From assembly GCF_000308835.1 (NCBI RefSeq), contig NZ_BAGN01000096.1, positions 1 to 38,442 on the forward strand: a stretch of DNA of 38,442 bases. The letters are read 5' to 3'. The notes below the pieces were generated by a model that worked only from the letters and a program-made list of their open reading frames with translations, did not search any database and had not been told where the DNA came from. The translations under genes and the position numbers were made by a program. Source of the DNA: Nocardia vinacea NBRC 16497 (GTDB lineage Bacteria; Actinomycetota; Actinomycetes; Mycobacteriales; Mycobacteriaceae). Shown here one piece after another: positions 17,786-25,703 of this stretch (the stretch's first letter is position 1; the number at the start of each line of letters is the position of its first letter).

Positions 17786-18898
17786 ATGGCCACAATCCAT
17801 TACGACTCCGCATCGTGTGTCTATCCGGGGGCGGAAACGCTCGCGGTCGACTCGCTCGACCTCGATATCGCCGATGGTGAGTTCATCGTCCTGGTCGGGC
17901 CGTCGGGCTCGGGTAAATCCACCGCATTGCGTATGCTCGCCGGTCTGGAGGAGATCGACGGCGGCTCCATCCGCATCGATGGTCAGGACATGGTCGGTGT
18001 GTCGTCCAAGGACCGCGATATCGCCATGGTGTTCCAGAATTACGCGCTGTACCCGAACAAAACCGTCGGGGAGAATATGGGTTTCGCGTTGAAGATGATG
18101 AAAGTGCCGGTGGCCGAACGCAAACGCCGTGTCGCCGAAGCCGCCGAACTGCTCGGTCTCACTCCGTATCTGGACCGCAAACCGGCGAAACTGTCCGGCG
18201 GACAACGACAACGGGTGGCGATGGGGCGCGCGATCGTGCGTGAGCCGCGGGTGTTCTGCATGGACGAGCCGCTGAGCAACCTCGACGCCAAGTTGCGCGT
18301 GCAGACCCGCACCCAGATCGCCGCGCTGCAGCGGCGGCTGGGCACCACCACCGTCTACGTAACCCACGACCAGGTGGAGGCCATGACCATGGGGGATCGG
18401 GTGGCGGTACTGCGCGACGGCCGGTTGCAGCAGTTCAGCACACCAGCCGAGCTCTACGACCGGCCTACGAACGCGTTCGTCGCCGGATTCATCGGGTCAC
18501 CGTCGATGAACCTGTTCCGGGTGCCCCTCACCTCCGGTGGCGTCGACATCGCAGGCAGCACAATGGAATTGCCGCGTGCACAGATGACCCGCCTCGCCGA
18601 AGCGGGCCTGGACACGGTGACCATCGGCATCCGGCCCGAACAGCTCGAACTCCGCCGCGACGGAACAGGTTTCACCGTTACCGTGGAACTCGTCGAGGAA
18701 CTCGGCAGCGAATCCTATGTGTACGCGCGCATACCGGGTGCGCCGATCGCCGGCCTCGACGGCGAACCGTTCACCTTCGTCGCCCGCTCGGCAACCCGCG
18801 CCCCAGCCAAACTCGCCGAATCGGTCACGCTACAGGTCAGCGACCCTGCCTCGGTACATCTGTTCCATCCCGTGAACGGAACGCGCATCGCCGACTAG
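17786..18898 (+). CDS. Polyol ABC transporter ATP-binding protein (SmoK/MsmK-like)
   Basis: 370 residues from ATG 17786, with AAGGAAA upstream. It has Walker A GPSGSGKS (38-45), Q-loop VFQNYALYPNKTV, signature KLSGGQRQRV, Walker B VFCMDEPLSNLDAK and H-loop VYVTHDQ. A C-terminal OB-type regulatory domain follows from about residue 240 (TIGIRPEQLELRRDG). The length is normal for CUT1 ATPases. It is the last gene of the rightward polyol uptake operon. Only 79 bp separate it from the convergent dehydrogenase gene, with no clear terminator hairpin seen. Confidence 0.94.
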   Translation: MATIHYDSASCVYPGAETLAVDSLDLDIADGEFIVLVGPSGSGKSTALRMLAGLEEIDGGSIRIDGQDMVGVSSKDRDIAMVFQNYALYPNKTVGENMGFALKMMKVPVAERKRRVAEAAELLGLTPYLDRKPAKLSGGQRQRVAMGRAIVREPRVFCMDEPLSNLDAKLRVQTRTQIAALQRRLGTTTVYVTHDQVEAMTMGDRVAVLRDGRLQQFSTPAELYDRPTNAFVAGFIGSPSMNLFRVPLTSGGVDIAGSTMELPRAQMTRLAEAGLDTVTIGIRPEQLELRRDGTGFTVTVELVEELGSESYVYARIPGAPIAGLDGEPFTFVARSATRAPAKLAESVTLQVSDPASVHLFHPVNGTRIAD

Positions 18899-18977
18899 CT
18901 CGTGGTTGATCTTGAATGAAGCGCTTGGCTGATGATTCCTATTGCGGCTGATGCCGACGGTGGATGGCGCGGCGCCG

Positions 18978-19865
18978 CTACGCCGGTAGCCCGGCCCGGC
19001 GCCGAGCCACGGCGGCGACGGCGGCCCAGTCCTTATCGCCGTCGCCGTGGGCGAGGGCGAGGGCGTCGAGGAAGGCGTCGCGCAGCACGCTTCCGAAGGG
19101 CAGCGGGACGTTCGCCGCGGCGCCGCCGGTGAGCGCGAGGTTGACGTCTTTGAGGCCGAGTGGCAGCCGGAAGCCGGCTGGCTCGTAGCGGCGTTCGGCG
19201 ACCATTGCGCCGTAGCCTGAGTAGATCGGCCCAGGAAACAGTGTGCCGCTGAGCATTTCGATCAGGTCGGTGGGCCGGACGCCGTGGGACTCCGCCAAAG
19301 TGCACGCCTCGGCCATGGACTCGATGGCGCAGGCGATCAGGAAGTTGGCGCTGATCTTTGCGGCGTTGGCGTGGCTGGGGCGGGTGCCGAAATGCCAGGT
19401 GTACCGGCCCATCGCGGACAGCAGCGGTGCTACCTTCGCCAGCGCCGTCTCGTCACCGGCGGCGAGAATGTTCAGTTCTCCGGCGGCAGCTACTTGGGGC
19501 CGGCCAAGGACGGGCGCGGCGACGTACCCGATGCCGTGCTCGCTGTGCAGGGCCTCGGCCCGCTCGGCGAGTGCGATCGATACCGTCGCCATGTTGAGGT
19601 GCACGGCTGCCGTCGCGTCGGCCAGCAGCGTCGGGTCCAGCAGCTGCTCCACGGCATGGTCGTCGGCCAACATGGAGACGACCGTGTCGGTGGCGAATAC
19701 GTCAGCGAGGCGCCCGGCCGCGTCGGCGCCCTGTGCGACCAGGGCGGCGACCGGCTCGGGGGAGCGGTTCCAGACCAGGAGCCGATGGCCTGCCCGAAGC
19801 AGGCTGGCGCCCATGCCCTGCCCCATCGCGCCGAGCCCGACGAAACCAACTGTCATTCCAGTCAT
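18978..19865 (-). CDS. Beta-hydroxyacid dehydrogenase family protein (3-hydroxyisobutyrate dehydrogenase-like)
   Basis: 295 residues from ATG 19865, with GAGGAG 6 bp upstream. The Rossmann motif GFVGLGAMGQGM is followed by VWNRSPE; the Asn-Arg after strand two suggests NADPH rather than NADH. The conserved catalytic segment reads SHANAAKISANFL with Lys170 and Asn174, and the C-terminal helices contain FRLPLGLKDVNLAL. Members reduce or oxidise beta-hydroxyacids or act as imine/glyoxylate reductases; this one cannot be assigned. It is a single gene, convergent with the polyol operon and divergent from the P450 operon. Confidence 0.88.
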   Translation of the reverse strand: MTGMTVGFVGLGAMGQGMGASLLRAGHRLLVWNRSPEPVAALVAQGADAAGRLADVFATDTVVSMLADDHAVEQLLDPTLLADATAAVHLNMATVSIALAERAEALHSEHGIGYVAAPVLGRPQVAAAGELNILAAGDETALAKVAPLLSAMGRYTWHFGTRPSHANAAKISANFLIACAIESMAEACTLAESHGVRPTDLIEMLSGTLFPGPIYSGYGAMVAERRYEPAGFRLPLGLKDVNLALTGGAAANVPLPFGSVLRDAFLDALALAHGDGDKDWAAVAAVARRRAGLPA

Positions 19866-20409
19866 CGCACACTCCTCGTTGTCGTCCTCGGCCGATCGAC
19901 TGAACGGCGGCCATTTTCTGGTCGAAGGCCCGTGCAACTGGGCCGGTACGGACTAATTCATCGTCCACCCTTGCGGCGGCCGATCCCGATGCGCGAAGCC
20001 GGTTCGGACGGCCCGCGGGGCTGATGATCGCCGTAATGGGTCCGATTTGGTGACCGGTCCCGATCGAGTCGGGTCGGGTCCCGAGTGCTCAAATCCCACC
20101 CGGTCTGGCTGCGGGCACGAAGCCTCAGCCAACTGCGCGGAGCCGCTCGGCAGGCTGTGCCTCGTCGCAGGTTCATGCCGTCGGCGGGGTTCATCACGAA
20201 ACTGTCCGGCTGCGTCGCCGTGCTGCGTGTCCGTTGGCCTACCAGAGCGGTCAACTAATAGCCAATTGACATTACTGAATGGTGTCTCGTCGAGGCTGAG
20301 CTGGCAACAGGGCCGTGCCGTCAGGGCTCTGTCCAGGCAATTCGACGCGCTAGTCAAAGTGAAATCAGTTCAGTATGCTGGCGTCGAAACCGACCGAGGA
20401 GACGTCGCC
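19866..20409. other. 544-bp intergenic region upstream of the P450 operon
   Basis: No convincing gene is seen on either strand. The frames that stay open are rich in Arg, Ser and Pro and lack family motifs. Short CCCGA-type repeats occur at about 20059-20090 (GGTCCCGA twice). The right end carries the palindromic operator and a likely -10 for the P450 operon. The middle may be a decayed gene, but I cannot identify it. Confidence 0.4.
20357..20370. promoter_or_regulatory. Operator copy 1 (AAGTGA-AA-TCAGTT) at the P450 promoter
   Basis: This 14-bp site differs by one base from the palindrome AACTGA-NN-TCAGTT found at two other promoters of the same gene group. A TATGCT hexamer at 20374-20379 fits a -10 box just downstream, so a bound repressor would cover the promoter spacer. 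It lies 40 bp before the P450 ATG. Confidence 0.6.
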
Positions 20410-21651
20410 ATGACGCAGACCACAAGCCGTTCCGAGACACCCGATCGAGACCTGGGCGGATGCCCCGTCATGCATCGCGACTTCGCACCCCCGCAGGCGG
20501 CCGGCCGACATTGGGAGCTGGCGGACGAACTTCGCGAGACGAGCCCGGTCTTCTTCAACACCGTCGCCCAGGGTTACTGGGTGTTCACCCGTCATGACGC
20601 GGTACGCGACATCTACAAATTGCCGGAGGTGTTCTCGAGCGAGTCGATCACACCTTGGGAGCCGGATCCGATCTACCGCTTCGTGCCGACGCAGATCGAC
20701 GCGCCCGACCACATCAAGTACCGCAAGATCGTCAACGCGTGGTTCTCGCCGCACGCGATCGACGAGGCGGAACAGACGATGCGCGACCGGTGCCGCAAAC
20801 TTGTCGAGGAGGTGGCCCCCACCGGCGGGTCCAACTTCGTCGGCGAATTCGCCCTGCGTTTTCCCACCGAGGCGTTCCTCAGCGTGATCGGTATCGATCC
20901 GTCCGACGCGGACCTCTTCGTGCCGTGGGTCGAGGACTTCTTCGGCGGGTTCAGCGGTGACCCCGCCGGTCTGGAGCCGATGGGGAAGGCGCTCGAGGGT
21001 ATCCGCGAGTACTGGGTGGCCGCCCTCGCCCAGCGACGGGCCGATCCGGTGCCTCGTCAAGGCGATCTCGCCACGCACCTGCTGCATTCGACCTTCGACG
21101 ATCGTCCGCTCACCGACGCCGAGATGCTCGACATGCTCACGGTGCTCGTGCTGGCCGGGCTCGACACGACCCGCGGCACCCTCGGCTACCTGTTCCGCCA
21201 CCTCGCTACGCACCCCGAACATCGCAGGCAGCTGATCGAACAGCCGGAGCTGATCCCGTCCGCGGTGGAGGAGGTGCTGCGCTTATACACCATCGTTTTC
21301 GGCGACGGCCGAAAGGTGACTCGCGACATCGAGTTTCACGGTGTTCAGCTGAAGCAGGGCGATATGGTCTACGCGCTCGTCTCCGGCGCGAACCGAGATC
21401 CGCGCGCGTACGACCAGGCCGATCAGTTCGTCATCGATCGCCGGCGCAATCAACACCTGGGCTTCGCGAACGGCCCGCACCGGTGCCTCGGTTCCCATCT
21501 CGCGCGCCGCGAACTGCGGATCGCCGTCGAGGAGTGGTTGCGGGTGATCCCGGACTTCCACATCGCGGGCGAGGAAGAGCTGACCGAGCGCGGCGGCGGC
21601 GCGATGATGACGCTGACCCGGCTTCCGCTGGCCTGGGCGGTGCAGTCGTGA
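20410..21651 (+). CDS. Cytochrome P450
   Basis: 413 residues from ATG 20410 behind GAGGAG. The frame stays open further upstream, but that part is not protein-like. Diagnostic elements are the I-helix AGLDTT (249-254), the K-helix E-x-x-R in EEVLR (Glu288-Arg291) and the heme-binding loop FANGPHRCLG with Cys359. It is a soluble bacterial monooxygenase using O2 and two electrons. The next gene, overlapping by GTGA, encodes a [3Fe-4S]-type ferredoxin that would supply them; no reductase gene is in the window. It leads a run of oxidative genes, so hydroxylation of the unknown substrate is a likely first step. The sequence does not reveal the substrate or CYP family. Confidence 0.95.
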   Translation: MTQTTSRSETPDRDLGGCPVMHRDFAPPQAAGRHWELADELRETSPVFFNTVAQGYWVFTRHDAVRDIYKLPEVFSSESITPWEPDPIYRFVPTQIDAPDHIKYRKIVNAWFSPHAIDEAEQTMRDRCRKLVEEVAPTGGSNFVGEFALRFPTEAFLSVIGIDPSDADLFVPWVEDFFGGFSGDPAGLEPMGKALEGIREYWVAALAQRRADPVPRQGDLATHLLHSTFDDRPLTDAEMLDMLTVLVLAGLDTTRGTLGYLFRHLATHPEHRRQLIEQPELIPSAVEEVLRLYTIVFGDGRKVTRDIEFHGVQLKQGDMVYALVSGANRDPRAYDQADQFVIDRRRNQHLGFANGPHRCLGSHLARRELRIAVEEWLRVIPDFHIAGEEELTERGGGAMMTLTRLPLAWAVQS

Positions 21652-21845
21652 GAATCACGGTCGACGGCGCGAGCTGCACCGGGCACGGCCGCTGCTATTC
21701 GATGGCTCCGGACTTGCTCACCTGCGATGACGAGGGCTTCGTCGCGATGCGGGATCAGCCGATCGAGGTGCCCGACGATCAGGCCGAGGCCGCGGCCGAT
21801 GCGGCCGCGACCTGCCCCGAAGGGGCTATCACCTTGGGCGCGTAG
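21648..21845 (+). CDS. [3Fe-4S]-type ferredoxin, P450 redox partner
   Basis: 65 residues from GTG 21648, overlapping the P450 stop by 4 bp. Cluster ligands are Cys11 and Cys17 in CTGHGRCY and Cys55 in CPEGAI. With only three cysteines and Gly-His around the second ligand position, it fits the small actinobacterial ferredoxins that pair with P450s. Acidic patches (LTCDDEGF, PDDQAEAAADAA) are typical of the docking surface. It should carry electrons one at a time from a ferredoxin reductase encoded elsewhere. Confidence 0.93.
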   Translation: MRITVDGASCTGHGRCYSMAPDLLTCDDEGFVAMRDQPIEVPDDQAEAAADAAATCPEGAITLGA

Positions 21846-21894
21846 TGACTTGTCGCTACCCGAATGCCCACACGCTCATCGAGGAGACACAAAA

Positions 21895-23424
21895 ATGGCA
21901 AGACGCATAGTGGTGGTCGGCGGAGGCTCCGGCGGTTGTGTCATGGCCGCCCGGCTGTCCGAGGACGAGAACAATGACGTAGTGCTCGTCGAGGCGGGGC
22001 CCGACTATCCGTCGCTCGACGACCTGCACGAGCACGTGAGGGATGCCTTTACCTTCGGGTTCACCTCACATGACTGGGGCTATGTCTCGGAGGACCACAT
22101 CCCCGGTTCTGCCAATGCCCCGACCTTCGCCATTGTCGAGCAGGGCGTACTTCCAGTGCTGCGCGGCAAAGTGATGGGTGGATCGTCCTCGGTCAACGCG
22201 ACGAACGCGCTGCGCCCGACTCCGCGCGATTTCGAACAGTGGGTCGGACTCGGCTTGGACAAATGGTCCTGGGACGAGGTCCTGCCGTATCTGAAGCGAC
22301 TCGAGCGCGATCCGGTCGGCGGTCCACTGCACGGCACCGACGGACCCGTCCCGATAAAACGATGGAGCGAAGGTGACGGTCTGCGGCCGTTCATGGCGGC
22401 CTTCGTCGAATCGGCCGCCAGCCTGGGCTACCGGGTGGTCGACGATCTCAACGGTGAAAGCCAGCTCGGCGTCGGCCCGGTCCCGATGAACCAGCAGGAC
22501 GGAGTCAGACAGAGCACCGCGGTGACCTATCTCGCGGCCGCCCGTGGTCGCAAGAACCTCACTGTGCGTGGCGGCGCCGATGTCGATCGGCTCGAGATCG
22601 TGGACGGCCGACCACGTGCGGTCGTGCTCGCCGACGGCGAACGCATCGACGCGGATCTGGTGGTGCTGTGCGCGGGATCGATCGGTACGCCGTCGATCCT
22701 GATGCGATCCGGAATCGGACCCGCGGAAGTGCTCGAGCAGTTGGACATCCCGGTTGAAGTGCCACTGGAAGGCGTCGGGCGCAATCTCCGCGATCATCCC
22801 CTGGTGTACATGACCTATACCGGCGATGCGGAGGCCATCGGTGAACTCCTGCCACCGCTGCAGGTCGTGCTCACGACCAGCGCGGCTGGGCCGGGCGGTT
22901 CGGCGGAGATCGACCTGCACATGATCCCGTTCACCCTCGAGCCCGGTTCGATTCTGGTCGCGGTCGGTCTCGTTCGGCCGTACTCGATCGGCTCCACCGA
23001 GATCAGATCCGCTGATCCCGGCACCGATCCGCGCATCCTGCTGAATCTCCTGCATCATCCCGACGATCTGCGCCGCCTGGTGCGCGGCATCGAACTCACG
23101 CGGCAGGTGATGAAGTCCGGACCGCTCGCGAAATACGTCGGCGAAGAGTTGTGGCCCGGGCCGTCGGCGGTCACGACCGGTCAACTCACCCAGGCGGTCC
23201 TGGAAGCAAAGAACACCTACGCGCATGCGGTGGGCACCGCGGCCATGGGCGAAGCGGGCAGCCCGTGGGCTGTGGTCGGACAGGACTGCAAGGTGCACGG
23301 TCTCGATGCGCTGTACATCGCCGACGCGTCGGTGATGCCGACCATCGTCGGTGTGCCGACCAACACCACCACGATGATGATCGCCGAAAGGTGCGCGGAC
23401 TTCATCAAGGACATATTCAGGTAG
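21895..23424 (+). CDS. GMC-family FAD-dependent oxidoreductase (alcohol/choline dehydrogenase-like)
   Basis: 509 residues from ATG 21895, with GAGGAG upstream. The FAD-binding start is IVVVGGGSGGCVMAARLSE, with VVLVEAG. The GMC signature region LRGKVMGGSSSVNA and the second signature GSIGTPSILMRSGIGP are present. The active-site pair is His444 (TYAHAVGTAAMG) and Asn490 (VPTNTTTMMIAER). Relatives oxidise alcohols to aldehydes or ketones. Between the P450/ferredoxin pair and the acyl-CoA dehydrogenase, it would be suited to oxidise a hydroxyl made by the P450 or already in the substrate. No signal peptide, so cytoplasmic. Confidence 0.93.
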   Translation: MARRIVVVGGGSGGCVMAARLSEDENNDVVLVEAGPDYPSLDDLHEHVRDAFTFGFTSHDWGYVSEDHIPGSANAPTFAIVEQGVLPVLRGKVMGGSSSVNATNALRPTPRDFEQWVGLGLDKWSWDEVLPYLKRLERDPVGGPLHGTDGPVPIKRWSEGDGLRPFMAAFVESAASLGYRVVDDLNGESQLGVGPVPMNQQDGVRQSTAVTYLAAARGRKNLTVRGGADVDRLEIVDGRPRAVVLADGERIDADLVVLCAGSIGTPSILMRSGIGPAEVLEQLDIPVEVPLEGVGRNLRDHPLVYMTYTGDAEAIGELLPPLQVVLTTSAAGPGGSAEIDLHMIPFTLEPGSILVAVGLVRPYSIGSTEIRSADPGTDPRILLNLLHHPDDLRRLVRGIELTRQVMKSGPLAKYVGEELWPGPSAVTTGQLTQAVLEAKNTYAHAVGTAAMGEAGSPWAVVGQDCKVHGLDALYIADASVMPTIVGVPTNTTTMMIAERCADFIKDIFR

Positions 23425-23468
23425 CTCGAGGCATTTCGAGTCGTACTGATCAGGCGATAGGTAGGTAT

Positions 23469-24680
23469 ATGGCGATCGACTTGGCGTACTCGGCTGAGAT
23501 CGCGGCATTGGTCGAACGGACCCGAGCATTCACCCGCGAGGTCGTCGTGCCGATCGAAGACCGGCACGGCGGCGATATCACCGCCGCTGGTGGCGATATC
23601 GTGCGCAAGGATCTACAGGCGGCCGCCCGGCACGCGGGCATCTTCGCCCCGCATGCGCCGGTCGAGTACGGCGGGCTGGGATTGTCGATGTCGGATCGGG
23701 CGCCGGTCTTCGAGGAGGCCGGGTATTCACTTTTCGGTCCGATGGCGTTGAACATCGCGGCGCCCGACGAAGGAAACGTCCACCTGCTCGCGCATGTCGC
23801 GAGCCCGGAGCAGAAGTCGCAATACCTTGCGCCCTTGGCGACCGGTGAGATCAGGTCGGCGTTCGCGATGACCGAGCCCGCTCCGGGCGCGGGCTCGGAT
23901 CCATCGGCGCTGACGACCCGGGCCGAGCGGACAGCGGCCGGGTGGCGCATCAACGGACGCAAATGGTTCATCACCGGAGCCGACGGCGCCGGGTTCTTCA
24001 TCATCATGGCGCGTACGTCGGGTCAGCCGGGGGAGCGTGGCGGCGCAACGATGTTCCTGGCTCCGGCCGATACACCAGGACTGCACGTCGGGCGCCACAT
24101 CCCGACAGCGGACCGCTCGATGCTCGGTGGTCACTGTGAGGTCACCTTCGAGGATCTGATGGTGCCCGATTCCGCGGTGCTCGGTGCGGTCGATAGAGGC
24201 TTCGAGTATGCGCAAGTTCGGCTCGGACCGGCCCGGATGACGCACGTCATGCGATGGCTCGGAGCCGCGCGCCGCGGCCACGATATCGCCGTACACCATG
24301 TGGCGCAGCGCGCGGCATTCGGCGCGAAACTCGGTGATCTCGGCATGATTCAGAAAATGGTTGCCGACAACGAGATAGATATCGCGGCAACCCGGTCGCT
24401 GCTCGTCCGGGCGTGCTGGGAACTCGACCGCGGCGGTGCCGCGTCCAACGCCACATCGATCGCGAAAACCTTTGCCGCAGAGGCGATATTCCGAATCGTT
24501 GACCGTTCCGCGCAGATGTGCGGTGGCCTCGGCGTGGCCGAGGATCTGCCGCTGGCGCGGCTGGCACGTGAGGTGCGACCGTTTCGGGTGTACGACGGTC
24601 CCTCCGAGGTCCATCGCTGGGCTATCGCCAAACGGAGCGTCGGTGCGGCGAAACGCGCGATTCGTGAGGATTCCGCATGA
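23469..24680 (+). CDS. Acyl-CoA dehydrogenase family protein, ACAD10/11-like
   Basis: 403 residues from ATG 23469; the ribosome site is weak. Features are FAMTEPAPGAGSDPS (FAD/substrate loop), INGRKWFITGADGAGFFI and the C-terminal RVYDGPSEVHRWAIAKR. The Asp-Gly-Pro-x-Glu-Val-His pattern is, from memory of the family, characteristic of ACAD10/11-like enzymes and differs from the Glu-Gly-Thr catalytic segment of ordinary medium-chain dehydrogenases. Its stop overlaps the start of an APH-type kinase gene (ATGA). In animal ACAD10/11 the kinase and ACAD parts are fused and convert 4-hydroxyacyl-CoAs by phosphorylation and elimination; the bacterial levulinate route uses separate proteins. I infer the same chemistry here; a plain dehydrogenase remains possible. 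Confidence 0.9.
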   Translation: MAIDLAYSAEIAALVERTRAFTREVVVPIEDRHGGDITAAGGDIVRKDLQAAARHAGIFAPHAPVEYGGLGLSMSDRAPVFEEAGYSLFGPMALNIAAPDEGNVHLLAHVASPEQKSQYLAPLATGEIRSAFAMTEPAPGAGSDPSALTTRAERTAAGWRINGRKWFITGADGAGFFIIMARTSGQPGERGGATMFLAPADTPGLHVGRHIPTADRSMLGGHCEVTFEDLMVPDSAVLGAVDRGFEYAQVRLGPARMTHVMRWLGAARRGHDIAVHHVAQRAAFGAKLGDLGMIQKMVADNEIDIAATRSLLVRACWELDRGGAASNATSIAKTFAAEAIFRIVDRSAQMCGGLGVAEDLPLARLAREVRPFRVYDGPSEVHRWAIAKRSVGAAKRAIREDSA

Positions 24681-25693
24681 CGCTGCCGGGTATGGATGCC
24701 GAAGCGCTGCACCGGTTCCTGGTGGACCGCGGGGTCGAGGTACGTGGCGAGCTGGTGATCGAACCGATCAGCGGCGGCCGCTCGAACCTGACTTACAGGG
24801 TTCGCGACGACGAGTCGACGTGGGTGGTCCGTCGCCCGCCGGTCAGCGGGCTGACACCATCCGCACACGATATGGCCCGCGAGTACACCGTTGCGCACGC
24901 CTTGCAAGGCACCCGGGTGCCGATCGCCGCAACCGTGGCGTTCGATGCGGCGGGCACCGCACTCGGCGTACCCATGACCGTCGTGGAATTCGTTGCGGGC
25001 CAAGTGGTGCGGGATCGACACGATCTCGCCGGCCTGACCGACGCACAGGTGGAGATGAGTACCTCGGCGTTGGTGGCGGCGCTGGTCGAACTCCACGCTG
25101 TCGACTATCGCGCCGTCGGACTCGAATCGTTCGGTCGGCCCGACGGATTCCTCACCCGTCAAGTGACGTTGTGGGCAAGTCAATGGGAACGGGTGAAGAC
25201 GCGCGAACTCGGTGACGCGATGACTCTTTTTCAGGCCCTCGCGGAACGTGTCCCGAAGGCGTCGAGTGCCGCAATTGTGCACGGCGACTTCAGGATCGAC
25301 AACACCATTCTCGATCTGGCCGGACCGGATATCGTCCGCGCCGTGGTGGACTGGGAGCTCTCGACGATCGGCGATCCGCTCACCGATGTCGCGCTGATGT
25401 GTGTCTACCGGTCTCCGGCATTCGATCACGTCCTCGGAGCCGAAGCCGCGTGGACGAGCCCGCGGTTTCCTCCTGCGGATGCACTGGCACAGCGGTATGC
25501 CGATGCATCAGGGAGAGACTTGGGCGAGTGGAACTTCTATCTCGCCCTCGCCAACTTCAAGCTCGCGGTCATCGGTGAGGGAATCACCCACCGGGCTCGG
25601 CAAGGTGCCGACGCCGGGAACGGCGCGGCCGCTGCGGCCGAGGCGACACCGGAGTTCATGGCCGCAGGCTTACGGGCACTACGTCGGAGGTGA
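24677..25693 (+). CDS. APH-family phosphotransferase, probable hydroxyacyl-CoA kinase partner of the ACAD
   Basis: 338 residues from ATG 24677, inside the ACAD stop. The kinase-like fold is shown by the glycine-rich strand ISGGRSNLTYRV, the lysine-lacking VVRRPP strand, the catalytic loop HGDFRIDN (202-209) and the metal-binding DWELSTIGDPLTDVA (about 225). Proteins with GGRSNLTY and HGDFRxxN are the ACAD10/11-type subgroup rather than antibiotic-resistance kinases. The likely reaction is ATP-dependent phosphorylation of a hydroxyacyl-CoA, preparing it for elimination by the coupled ACAD. It is the last gene of the P450 operon and ends 10 bp from the convergent flavoprotein gene. Confidence 0.9.
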   Translation: MTLPGMDAEALHRFLVDRGVEVRGELVIEPISGGRSNLTYRVRDDESTWVVRRPPVSGLTPSAHDMAREYTVAHALQGTRVPIAATVAFDAAGTALGVPMTVVEFVAGQVVRDRHDLAGLTDAQVEMSTSALVAALVELHAVDYRAVGLESFGRPDGFLTRQVTLWASQWERVKTRELGDAMTLFQALAERVPKASSAAIVHGDFRIDNTILDLAGPDIVRAVVDWELSTIGDPLTDVALMCVYRSPAFDHVLGAEAAWTSPRFPPADALAQRYADASGRDLGEWNFYLALANFKLAVIGEGITHRARQGADAGNGAAAAAEATPEFMAAGLRALRRR

Positions 25694-25703
25694 ACCACGG
25701 TGG

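Noticed and set aside
20357..20370. KstR or KstR2 steroid-regulon site
   Set aside because: The palindrome does not match TnnAACnnGTTnnA or the AAG/CTT-centred KstR2 site.
22066..23529. 487-codon minus-strand frame
   Set aside because: Exactly antisense to the GMC oxidoreductase; typical high-GC shadow.
24350..25429. 359-codon minus-strand frame
   Set aside because: Antisense to the ACAD and kinase genes.
24677..25693. Antibiotic-resistance aminoglycoside phosphotransferase
   Set aside because: The fold is shared, but the motifs and coupling to an ACAD point to the ACAD10/11-type subgroup.
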